Below, piece by piece: positions 1 to 6,937 of a DNA stretch of 64,000 nucleotides. The notes below the pieces were generated by a model that was given only the letters and a program-made list of their open reading frames with translations, had not been told where the DNA came from and did no database searches. Numbering within the stretch: position 1 is the first letter of the stretch; each line of letters opens with the position of its first letter. The stretch is taken from NCBI RefSeq assembly GCF_034350045.1, contig NZ_CP133781.1, forward strand, positions 2,634,001 to 2,698,000, read 5' to 3'. Made by a program: the position numbers and the translations under genes. The DNA is from Pseudomonas sp. CCI4.2. Lineage in GTDB: Bacteria; Pseudomonadota; Gammaproteobacteria; Pseudomonadales; Pseudomonadaceae.

Positions 1-1
1 G

Positions 2-145
2 CTGCAAGAGCCAAAAGCCCCTGCGCCCGCACCCCGTCTTGACCTTTCGCAAATGAGTCTGGCTCCGGTGGGAAGTGACCTGCATGAGATCAAAAAACCA
101 CCCGCCGGCCCGGCGCCCGACACCTCACATCTAAAACTCTGCTGA
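2..145 (+). CDS. C-terminal end of an unrecognised protein (cut by window edge)
   Basis: An open frame enters from the left edge and ends at TGA 143-145, giving 47 residues. The tail is Pro/Ala rich and carries a repeated pattern: LDLSQMSLAPVGSDL, a Pro-rich linker, then PDTSHLKL. That looks like two copies, the second cut short, of a motif D-x-S-x-L/M-x-L followed by APVGSDL. The frame is convergent with ychJ, with 14 bp between the stops. I do not recognise the family and only the tail is visible, so no function is given. Codon use (many GCC, CTG, CCC) fits a real Pseudomonas gene. Confidence 0.55.
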   Translation: MQEPKAPAPAPRLDLSQMSLAPVGSDLHEIKKPPAGPAPDTSHLKLC

Positions 146-159
146 GTCCATCGGTCGGG

Positions 160-633
160 CTACGCGAGATAACCCGCACAGCATTTTTTGAATTTTTGCT
201 CACTGCCGCAGGGGCACGCATCGTTGCGTCCTGCCTTGAGCGGCGCCGTGGGATCGATGAAATACCAGCGGCCTTGATTTTGGACGAATGCCGAGCGCTC
301 ACGATGGCTGTGTTCCCCTGCACCGTCGTGCCAGCGCGCGACGAAGGTCACGAAGGCATGCTCGGGTTTGCCGCCAAATACCTCGACGTGCTCCACGCCC
401 AACCCTAGCCACGTGCTTCGCGCGCTCCAATCGCTGATGGACTGGCGGTCCAGGCTGGCTTGCTGCGCAGGCAGCGTCGTGCTCACCAAATAATCGATCA
501 GCCCCAGCACGTAAGCGCTGTAACGCGAGCGCATCAACGCTTCTGCGCAGGGGGCGGGCAACCCGCCGTGATAATGCCCACAGCAGGCGTCCAGCAAATT
601 TCCGCTGCCGCAGGGGCAGATCGCATTCGTCAT
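160..633 (-). CDS. ychJ: YchJ family SEC-C motif protein (UPF0225)
   Basis: A 157-residue protein with a cysteine-rich metal-binding motif at each end: [18 protein letters not shown] at the N-terminus and [16 protein letters not shown] at the C-terminus. The latter is the SEC-C zinc-binding signature also found at the tail of SecA. The middle is the NTF2-like domain typical of YchJ, and the length matches the family. The frame stays open 20 codons further upstream, but the ATG at 631-633 is chosen because homologs begin with MT..CPCGSG and because the stop of the upstream DUF6231 gene lies 2 bp before it. The pair is probably one operon. The molecular role of YchJ is unknown. Confidence 0.93.
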   Translation of the reverse strand: MTNAICPCGSGNLLDACCGHYHGGLPAPCAEALMRSRYSAYVLGLIDYLVSTTLPAQQASLDRQSISDWSARSTWLGLGVEHVEVFGGKPEHAFVTFVARWHDGAGEHSHRERSAFVQNQGRWYFIDPTAPLKAGRNDACPCGSEQKFKKCCAGYLA

Positions 634-635
634 GG

Positions 636-1133
636 CTACCACCAATACTTGCCAAAATTCTCCGGATTGGCCCAAAACTTCGCGTTCAGCCAATCGGGGA
701 CTTGTTTATAGTCACGCAGGTCGTAGGTGTACAGCGTCAGGACCTGCTCGTCTCGGGCAAAGCGTTCGCTGGCTTGCAATGCCAAGGAATAGAAGTCGGT
801 ATCTTGCCAGCCACACGCGTGCAGATCGGCTAATACGGCGATACGACTTGCGTTCAAATTACGGATCCCGCCCAGCAACTCTAACCCGGTGCGTTTGGGC
901 AGGTGCTCCAGGCAATCCAGCGCCAGCGCCAGGTCAAAGCGTTGTGCGGCTAGCGCTGGCGGCAATGGGCCGGGCGTGGCGTGGGCTAATTCGGTACCTG
1001 GATGAGCCGCTAAAAATGCTTCAAGCGCAGGGAAACTGCCGGCGCCGATCAACAACAAGCGTTTAGGGGCGTATCGATCCAGCAATGCGGCCAGCGCTTG
1101 CTGCGGCGTGCGCGTAGAAAAGCCATCAGTCAT
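636..1133 (-). CDS. DUF6231 family protein (methyltransferase-like fold)
   Basis: A 165-residue protein with a Rossmann-like start ([23 protein letters not shown]) and [16 protein letters not shown] in the middle, where class I methyltransferases carry a D-x-LEHL segment. The full SAM-binding GxGxG is not clear, so catalysis is uncertain. The Trp/Tyr-rich end, [11 protein letters not shown], is characteristic of the small Pseudomonas family usually named DUF6231. A Shine-Dalgarno GAGG lies before the ATG. The stop codon is 2 bp before the ychJ start, which suggests translational coupling. Confidence 0.8.
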   Translation of the reverse strand: MTDGFSTRTPQQALAALLDRYAPKRLLLIGAGSFPALEAFLAAHPGTELAHATPGPLPPALAAQRFDLALALDCLEHLPKRTGLELLGGIRNLNASRIAVLADLHACGWQDTDFYSLALQASERFARDEQVLTLYTYDLRDYKQVPDWLNAKFWANPENFGKYWW

Positions 1134-1256
1134 CGAAATTCCTCAATTGAGCTGCAAGACTAGCGTGCCGTGACGTATTGGCCTAGCCCTGACGGCGCTG
1201 CTTCATCCGCAGCTTTTATGATGGCTAATTGGCGGACTGTGGAACTGACGTCTTTA

Positions 1257-1292
1257 CTCCCACTGCATCGGTTTGGACCGATCCCATAGGAG
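1257..1292 (+). promoter_or_regulatory. Leader hairpin touching the ribosome-binding site of the first OmpA-like gene
   Basis: CTCC at 1257-1260 can pair with GGAG at 1289-1292, the Shine-Dalgarno. Between them is a perfect 6-bp hairpin, ATCGGT (1267-1272) / ACCGAT (1277-1282), with a TTGG loop. The block TCTTTACTCC just upstream recurs at the same relative place before the next gene (2052-2061). The structure is seen by eye; the regulatory role is inferred. Confidence 0.45.
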
Positions 1293-1301
1293 ATGAAGTC
1301 A

Positions 1302-2012
1302 ATGAGTATGATTCGGGTGGCGTTACCTTTGATCCTGGTGACCAGTCTGTTGACTGGATGCGCGGGTTTGCAAAAGACCGATTGGCCTAAATGTGCCGCA
1401 GTCGGCGGGGTGGCTGGTGCCGGACTGGGGGCAATTCAGAATGCAACCTATGCCGGTTGGGGTGTGTTGATCGGCGGCGGTGTGGCAGCGGCGTATTGCT
1501 GGGTACATGGCGATGGCGACGAAGATGGCGACGGCGTGCCGGACAGCCGCGACAAGTGCCCAGGTACGCCTAAAGGTGTCAGTGTCGACGCCAATGGTTG
1601 CCCACCTGTTGTAGCACCAGCAGCGACCGAACCTACAGTGGTTGAAGAAGTCGTTGTGGTCAAAGAAGAGACGATCGTGATCAATGACGTCTACTTCAAG
1701 TTCGATTCGGCGCAATTAACGGCGGCAGACAAACAGAAACTTGATCTGATCAGTACCCGTCTGAAACGCGAAGCACCGAGCGCCCAGTTGCGCGTCAGTG
1801 GTCATACCGACAGCGTTGGCAGCGACAAGTACAACAAAACCCTCTCGCAAAAACGCGCGAAGTCGGTGACCGACTATCTGGTCAGCACTGGCATCGCGCG
1901 CAGCAGTTTTGTGGCAGTTGTCGGTGAAGGCGAAAGCCGACCTGTGGCCGATAACAAAACAGCCGAAGGGCGAGCACTGAATCGTCGCGTAGAGATCAAA
2001 ATCAACCGATAA
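1302..2012 (+). CDS. OmpA-family outer-membrane lipoprotein with calcium-type repeat
   Basis: Lipoprotein signal with lipobox LLTGC near residue 19, then a glycine-rich 2TM-like stretch (GVAGAGLGAIQNA...GGGVAAAYC). An acidic thrombospondin-3 type calcium repeat follows (DGDEDGDGVPDSRDKCPGTP), then a C-terminal OmpA/Pal peptidoglycan-binding domain (YFKFDSAQL ... GHTDSVGSDKYN ... LNRRVEIKI). It is likely anchored in the outer membrane and tied to peptidoglycan. The ATG at 1302 is preferred over 1293 because AGGAG (1288-1292) is 9 bp from 1302 but abuts 1293. The next gene encodes a paralog with the same domain order, so the two arose by tandem duplication. Confidence 0.9.
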   Translation: MSMIRVALPLILVTSLLTGCAGLQKTDWPKCAAVGGVAGAGLGAIQNATYAGWGVLIGGGVAAAYCWVHGDGDEDGDGVPDSRDKCPGTPKGVSVDANGCPPVVAPAATEPTVVEEVVVVKEETIVINDVYFKFDSAQLTAADKQKLDLISTRLKREAPSAQLRVSGHTDSVGSDKYNKTLSQKRAKSVTDYLVSTGIARSSFVAVVGEGESRPVADNKTAEGRALNRRVEIKINR

Positions 2013-2057
2013 ACGCCCGTATTCCGTGGCTTGTGTACTTAACGTTGTGCGTCTTTA

Positions 2058-2092
2058 CTCCTGAGTGCCGGCATGGGCCGGTAACTCAGGAG
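2058..2092 (+). promoter_or_regulatory. Hairpin that buries the Shine-Dalgarno of the second OmpA-like gene
   Basis: CTCCTGAGT (2058-2066) pairs perfectly with ACTCAGGAG (2084-2092). Inside, CCGGC (2068-2072) pairs with GCCGG (2077-2081) around an ATGG loop. The AGGAG ribosome-binding site (2088-2092), 9 bp before the ATG, is entirely in the stem. This is the layout of an RNA thermometer or a translation-blocking leader. The pairing is direct; the function is inference. Confidence 0.6.
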
Positions 2093-2101
2093 CATTGACT
2101 T

Positions 2102-2821
2102 ATGAGCGTATGCGCAAGAGCGGTACTTCCTTTCATTTTGGTCAGCGGTGTCCTTTCTGGTTGTGCGACCCACAGCGATGGTACGGCGCCGCTCAATCAA
2201 CAAAATTGGCCCATTTGTAGTGTGATTGGTGGCTTGGTCGGAGGAGGGCTGGGTGCCATAGAAAGTGGTGCTTGGGCAGGTGGCGGCGCGGCACTGGGCG
2301 TGCTGGCCGGTGGCCTTATCTGTTTCGCCCAGGACGGTGACGAGGACGGGGATGGGGTGTTCGATCGTCGCGATACCTGTCCTCACACGCCTCCCAATAC
2401 CCCCGTTGATAACAATGGCTGCCCACTCCCGCAATACCCTGCGACTGTCAAACCCCCAGAACCTGCACCGCCGGAGGTCATTACCCTCAGCGATGAGGGG
2501 GCCGTGCTGTTTGCGTTCGACAAGTACGAGCTGACGGCCTCAGCACGTGATCAATTAATCGCGATCATGGACACTCTGAAAAGCGCCGATGTAGTGAGCA
2601 TCAAGGTGGTTGGTCATACCGACAGCAAGGGTTCTGTTGCCTACAACCAGAAGCTCTCCGAGCGTCGGGCCGCTGCCGTGGCAACATTTTTGATCAGCCA
2701 GGGACTGCCGTCGGGGAAAATATCCACCCTAGGCATGGGTAAAACTCAACCGGTGGCGGACAACGCGACTGACGAGGGCCGAGCAAAAAACCGCCGCGTG
2801 GAGATACGCCTCAACCATTGA
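2102..2821 (+). CDS. Second OmpA-family lipoprotein, tandem paralog
   Basis: A 239-residue paralog of the preceding gene: signal peptide with lipobox LSGC, glycine-rich stretch (GGLVGGGLGAIESGAWAGGG), acidic calcium-type repeat DGDEDGDGVFDRRDTCP, a Pro-rich linker, and an OmpA/Pal domain (VLFAFDKYELTASA ... GHTDSKGSVAYNQ ... KNRRVEIRL). It probably spans from outer membrane to peptidoglycan. The 89 bp between the paralogs contains the hairpin leader and no clear terminator, so co-transcription is possible. A likely terminator follows directly. Confidence 0.9.
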   Translation: MSVCARAVLPFILVSGVLSGCATHSDGTAPLNQQNWPICSVIGGLVGGGLGAIESGAWAGGGAALGVLAGGLICFAQDGDEDGDGVFDRRDTCPHTPPNTPVDNNGCPLPQYPATVKPPEPAPPEVITLSDEGAVLFAFDKYELTASARDQLIAIMDTLKSADVVSIKVVGHTDSKGSVAYNQKLSERRAAAVATFLISQGLPSGKISTLGMGKTQPVADNATDEGRAKNRRVEIRLNH

Positions 2822-2842
2822 AGTTGATACTGCGTTACCTAT

Positions 2843-2877
2843 ACCGGGTCATGGTTGAACGCCGGCCCGGTTTTTTT
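2843..2877 (+). terminator. Probable intrinsic terminator after the OmpA-like pair
   Basis: ACCGGG (2843-2848) pairs with CCCGGT (2866-2871) across a 17-nt loop, followed at once by a run of seven T. The stem is short, so strength is uncertain, but position just after the second stop and the T run support it. Confidence 0.6.
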
Positions 2878-2989
2878 GTGTCGCGGGTAGCGCCTCTAAT
2901 CGGCGCACCTGAACATTTTTCAATGGTCGCTGGCAAAATTCGCGCGGTTGCCGTTACTGTGCGCAAAAGAATAACCGCCAGGGGCATGT

Positions 2990-3265
2990 ATGAAGTTGTT
3001 TTGGGGTTTAGGGAAGATGTTGACGCTGGGTTTCTGGCTGGTAGTGCTGATTAATACGGTCACTGCATTGCCAAATCCGTTTGATTTATTGATCAACATG
3101 GCGGGCAGCTTGCTGCTGCTGACCCATTTGCTGGAGTTGGTTTTGTTCAACGGCAGCCTGCGCGGACGGGCGCGGCCTTGGTTGGATCGTGGGCAGATTC
3201 TGCTGTTTGGCATTTTTCACATGCAGACCTTTTCCCGAGCGCCGGCGGAGGTTGCTCATGCGTAA
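2990..3265 (+). CDS. DUF1145 family small membrane protein
   Basis: A 91-residue hydrophobic protein with two or three membrane segments (MLTLGFWLVVLINTVTALP, LLINMAGSLLLLTHLLELVLF, a weaker ILLFGIFHM). The length and the N-terminal pattern FWGLGKMLTLGFW fit the DUF1145 family (E. coli YhhL type), whose function is unknown. The end overlaps the start of the collagen-like gene by 8 bp, so the two are probably translated from one message. Confidence 0.8.
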   Translation: MKLFWGLGKMLTLGFWLVVLINTVTALPNPFDLLINMAGSLLLLTHLLELVLFNGSLRGRARPWLDRGQILLFGIFHMQTFSRAPAEVAHA

Positions 3266-4031
3266 ACTTCGCTTGCTGGCGGTTGCATGCAGCGCCGCGA
3301 TATTCACCCCGGTGGTCATGGCAGAGGCGGTGGTAGTTGAAGCGCATTCTCTGTTGCGTCTGCCCGTTAAAACCAGCGTCTTGCAACTCGACCGCCTTGA
3401 AGTCGCTGATTATGGGACTTTGCTGATCCCTGCAGGCGTCGACGAAGTCAGAGTCGGTGAATTGGTGTTGGGCCATGAAGCGCGCATCGCAATTATCCCC
3501 AGTGGACAAGGGTTCAACATGGTCGTCGGCCGTGGCGAACTGGCGTCTGGCAGCCAAATCACGGCTCGCGGTGCGCCCGGTACCTTTCTCAAACCCGCGT
3601 TGCCGGGTCGTAATTTGACCCTGCGCCTGGAAAACCTGAACGCTGATGAATTGTCGATCGATGCCCGTGGCGGTTCAGGCGCCCCTGGGTATTTCGGTCT
3701 GGATGGCGCCAACGGCGAAGACCCTGGTTGTTTATGGGGTGAAGCCAGTCGTGGTTTCAACGGCGACAACGGCAGCAACGGTCACGATGGCGCGCCGGGT
3801 GCACTGGTACGTCTCGAGTTGCCCGCCGCATTTCCCGCCGAACACATCAAAGTGCTGGTCAACGGTGGAGTGGGAGGGCTAGCCGGTGCTGCGGGGTTGG
3901 CAGGCAAGGGTGGGGCCTCAAAGGGTTGCCTGGTTTACCGCGCAGATGGTGGCAAATCTGGCAGGCCAGGCCAACCAGGTCAGCCCGGTGCGCCGGGTCG
4001 CGATGGTTCGTTAACGGTACAGCGGTTGTAA
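3258..4031 (+). CDS. Secreted collagen-like repeat protein
   Basis: A 257-residue protein. Residues 1-22 form a signal peptide ending VVMA/EA. The middle (roughly 25-130) is a beta-rich region without known motifs. The C-terminal half holds broken Gly-X-Y runs such as GAPGYFGLDGANGEDPG, GFNGDNGSNGHDGAPG and GRPGQPGQPGAPGRDG, with two cysteines that could form a disulfide. The ATG at 3258 is chosen because a signal peptide begins there and it overlaps the DUF1145 stop. Similar short collagen-like proteins occur in pseudomonads, but I know of no proven role. Confidence 0.8.
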   Translation: MRKLRLLAVACSAAIFTPVVMAEAVVVEAHSLLRLPVKTSVLQLDRLEVADYGTLLIPAGVDEVRVGELVLGHEARIAIIPSGQGFNMVVGRGELASGSQITARGAPGTFLKPALPGRNLTLRLENLNADELSIDARGGSGAPGYFGLDGANGEDPGCLWGEASRGFNGDNGSNGHDGAPGALVRLELPAAFPAEHIKVLVNGGVGGLAGAAGLAGKGGASKGCLVYRADGGKSGRPGQPGQPGAPGRDGSLTVQRL

Positions 4032-4040
4032 GTCACAGAC

Positions 4041-4118
4041 CTGTAGGAGCCAACAACGTGTTGGCGAAGGATCTTTGGCGAGGATGTGTCAGGTTGACCG
4101 CCTCGCCAACAAGCTGGC
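4041..4118. repeat. Intergenic palindromic repeat (TGTAGGAGC / GTTGGCGAAGG type)
   Basis: Begins CTGTAGGAGCCAAC and contains the perfect 9-bp inverted pair TTGGCGAGG (4075-4083) / CCTCGCCAA (4101-4109). Related CTGTAG..CCAAC / TTGGCGAAGGTCCTTCGG copies lie near 14362 and 59040. It sits between convergent genes and may also end transcription, though no T run is present. Confidence 0.6.
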
Positions 4119-4126
4119 TGACGCCA

Positions 4127-4591
4127 TCAAAACCCTGGCCGGCTCGCTGCTACGCCCACCAGCACCAACCCGACAATCAAATTAATCCCCACCAACCGGC
4201 GTATGCGCCCCAGCACTGCGGCGCCTTCTTGCCATTGTTCAGCCTCCACCGCACGGCGCAGTTCGGGTAGTTGCAGCGAGTAGATACGGATGAACAACGC
4301 CACCATCACCACATACAAACCCATCATGATTTGCACGTAACGCGGCGCGGTCTCAAAGCCTGAAAAGCGCTGGTTGATCATGCCAACCCCAGTGATAGGC
4401 AGCACCAATACCGCCACCCAAACCCAGAAAAAGAACCGAGGAAACACCTGGACCCACAATTTAAGCCGATTGGGACCCTCCAATGCCGCACCCACCGCCG
4501 GGCGCAGGACCATCCAAGCGAAAAACATGCCGCCGACCCAGACCAGGGCCGCCAGCACATGCAGCGTGTAAACAAGGGCAAAAGCTGTCAT
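4127..4591 (-). CDS. CopD-family integral membrane protein
   Basis: A 154-residue protein with four hydrophobic segments and a conserved opening ALVYTLHVLAALVWVGGMFFAWMVLRP. The H-x-x-x-A-L-V-W-V-G-G pattern is typical of CopD/YqaA-like proteins tied to copper or haem handling. The single-domain length is much shorter than full CopD (about 290 residues), as is common for free-standing members. It is divergent from dinG, with 110 bp between the starts, where both promoters must lie. No metal role can be proven from sequence. Confidence 0.78.
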   Translation of the reverse strand: MTAFALVYTLHVLAALVWVGGMFFAWMVLRPAVGAALEGPNRLKLWVQVFPRFFFWVWVAVLVLPITGVGMINQRFSGFETAPRYVQIMMGLYVVMVALFIRIYSLQLPELRRAVEAEQWQEGAAVLGRIRRLVGINLIVGLVLVGVAASRPGF

Positions 4592-4701
4592 TCGGTACTC
4601 CGATCTGCGCGGGATGATTTAGCGCGGTATGATAGCCGCCTCTTAGAAACACTGAAAATTTATCCAGCACTTTTAACCCGATTCGTAGCGCCCCGAAGCC
4701 C

Positions 4702-6846
4702 ATGATCAGTAACGAACTCAAATCCCAGATTCAGGGCGCTTATTCGCGTTTCCTCGAAGCCAAGAGCCTGAAGCCGCGTTATGGCCAGCGTTTGATGATC
4801 GCCGAGATCGCCAAAGTGCTCGGCGATATCGACACCGATGAAGAAGGTCGACGCTCGGGCGATCCGGCTGTGGTCGCGGTCGAAGCGGGCACTGGTACCG
4901 GTAAAACGGTTGCCTACGCCATCGCCGCGATCCCCACGGCGAAGGCGGCCGGCAAACGTTTGGTAATTGCCACAGCGACCGTCGCCCTGCAAGAGCAGAT
5001 CGTCTACAAGGATCTGCCGGACCTGATGCGCAACAGCGGGCTTAACTTCACGTTTGCCTTGGCCAAAGGGCGCGGCCGTTACATGTGCCTGTCCAAACTC
5101 GACATGCTGTTGCAAGAAGGCAACGCGCAAACCGCCACTGCCCAGCTGTTTGAAGAGGAAGGCTTCAAGATCGAAGTCGACGAGGCCAGTCAGAAGCTGT
5201 TCACCAGCATGATCGAAAAGCTTGCTGGCAATAAGTGGGACGGCGACCGCGACAGCTGGCCGCAAGCCCTGGAAGATCAAGACTGGGCGCGGGTCACCAC
5301 TGACCACAGTCAATGCACCAACCGCCATTGCCCAAACTTTCAGCAGTGCGCCTTTTACAAGGCCCGCGAGGGGATGGGCAAGGTCGATGTCATCGTCACC
5401 AACCACGACATGGTCCTTGCTGATCTGGCACTGGGAGGCGGGGCGGTATTGCCTGATCCGCGTGAAACGCTTTACGTGTTCGACGAAGGGCATCACCTGC
5501 CTGACAAGGCCATCGGCCATTTCGCTCACTACACCCGCCTGCGCTCTACCTCGGATTGGCTGGAACAAACCGCGAAAAACCTGACCAAACTGTTGGCCCA
5601 ACACCCGTTGCCGGGCGATCTGGGCAAATTGATCGAACAGGTTCCGGAGCTGGCGCGGGAGATCAAAACCCAGCAGCAATTCATGTTCGCCGCTTGCGAA
5701 CAACTGGCCGACTTCAAACCCGGTGAAGACATGCAGGGCCGTGAGCGGCCGCGTCATCGCTTTATCGGAGGGTTGGTGCCTGAGCACATGCGTGAGATGG
5801 GCGCAGAGCTGAAAAAAGGCTTCGCCCGACTCGATGATCTGTTCACCCGCCTGACCGAATTGCTCAAGACCGGCATGGACGGCGAGGTGAACATCGGCAT
5901 CGCCAGTCACCAGGCTGAGGAATGGTATCCGTTGTTCGGCAGCTTGTTGGCCCGGGCTCACGGTAACTGGGAACTGTGGACGGCGTTCACGGTTGGAGAC
6001 CCCGAAGACAGTCCGCCCATGGCGCGCTGGCTGACCTTGGCCGACAGCGGCTCGTTGTTCGACATCGAGGTCAACGCCAGCCCGATTCTGGCGGCGGAAA
6101 TGCTTCGCCGTAACCTTTGGAACGTCGCCTATGGCGCCTTGGTCACCTCGGCGACCTTGACCGCGTTGGGCAAGTTCGACCGCTACCGCATGCGCGCCGG
6201 GTTACCCAAAGGCGCCGTCACGGCGGTTGTCCCAAGCCCGTTTCACCATGCCGACGCCGGCGTGTTGCGGGTGCCGGACCTCAAGGCCGACCCTCGCGAC
6301 GCGGTAGCGCATACCGCCGCGATCATTCGTGAGCTGCCGAGGTTGGTCGAGGGTTCACGAGGTACGCTGGTCTTGTTTTCCTCGCGCAAACAGATGCAAG
6401 ACGTCTTCGACGGCCTTGAGCGCGACTGGCGTAAACAAGTGTTCATTCAGGGCAATCTGTCCAAGCAGGAAACCCTGAACAAGCACAAGGCCCGGGTCGA
6501 CAGCGGTGAGTCCAGCGTACTGTTCGGACTGGCCAGTTTCGCCGAAGGGGTCGATTTACCCGGTGCTTATTGCGAACACGTGGTAATTGCAAAAATCCCG
6601 TTCGCTGTCCCGGATGATCCTGTTGAGGCGGCGTTGGCGGAGTGGATCGAAGCCCGTGGAGGCAATCCGTTCATGGAAATCGCTGTGCCGGATGCTTCAT
6701 TGCGTTTGGTCCAAGCGTGCGGCCGGTTGCTGCGCACAGAAGAAGATCGCGGCACCATCACGCTGCTCGACCGGCGGGTAGTCACTCAGCGTTACGGCAA
6801 GGCAATCCTTAACGCGCTACCGCCGTTCCGTCGCGAAATTTCCTGA
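4702..6846 (+). CDS. dinG: ATP-dependent DNA helicase DinG
   Basis: A 714-residue superfamily 2, XPD-like 5'-3' helicase that unwinds D-loops, R-loops and G-quadruplex-type structures during repair. Walker A is GTGTGKT at residues 63-69 and Walker B is the DEGH box at 261-264. The four cysteines C129, C205, C210 and C216 are spaced as in the DinG iron-sulfur cluster. Late motifs include SFAEGVDLPG and QACGRLLR. The length matches E. coli DinG. The gene stands alone; no LexA box was identified with confidence in the 110-bp divergent region. Confidence 0.95.
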   Translation: MISNELKSQIQGAYSRFLEAKSLKPRYGQRLMIAEIAKVLGDIDTDEEGRRSGDPAVVAVEAGTGTGKTVAYAIAAIPTAKAAGKRLVIATATVALQEQIVYKDLPDLMRNSGLNFTFALAKGRGRYMCLSKLDMLLQEGNAQTATAQLFEEEGFKIEVDEASQKLFTSMIEKLAGNKWDGDRDSWPQALEDQDWARVTTDHSQCTNRHCPNFQQCAFYKAREGMGKVDVIVTNHDMVLADLALGGGAVLPDPRETLYVFDEGHHLPDKAIGHFAHYTRLRSTSDWLEQTAKNLTKLLAQHPLPGDLGKLIEQVPELAREIKTQQQFMFAACEQLADFKPGEDMQGRERPRHRFIGGLVPEHMREMGAELKKGFARLDDLFTRLTELLKTGMDGEVNIGIASHQAEEWYPLFGSLLARAHGNWELWTAFTVGDPEDSPPMARWLTLADSGSLFDIEVNASPILAAEMLRRNLWNVAYGALVTSATLTALGKFDRYRMRAGLPKGAVTAVVPSPFHHADAGVLRVPDLKADPRDAVAHTAAIIRELPRLVEGSRGTLVLFSSRKQMQDVFDGLERDWRKQVFIQGNLSKQETLNKHKARVDSGESSVLFGLASFAEGVDLPGAYCEHVVIAKIPFAVPDDPVEAALAEWIEARGGNPFMEIAVPDASLRLVQACGRLLRTEEDRGTITLLDRRVVTQRYGKAILNALPPFRREIS

Positions 6847-6868
6847 GTCACCGTGGGCCTCATTCGCA

Positions 6869-6894
6869 CCGGACCGGGTCTTACCTCGGTCCGG
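6869..6894 (+). other. Strong hairpin between dinG and the agarase-like gene
   Basis: CCGGACCG (6869-6876) pairs perfectly with CGGTCCGG (6887-6894), and GGT/ACC may extend it inside. No T run follows, so it is either a weak or Rho-assisted end for dinG or part of the leader of the next gene, whose start is 43 bp on. Confidence 0.4.
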
Positions 6895-6937
6895 CGTGTG
6901 ACCGTTCTTATAACGGGTCGTTAAAGGAACCAAACAC

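Noticed and set aside
4660..5961. Minus-strand open frame of 433 codons opposite dinG
   Set aside because: Shadow frame; dinG has all helicase and iron-sulfur motifs.
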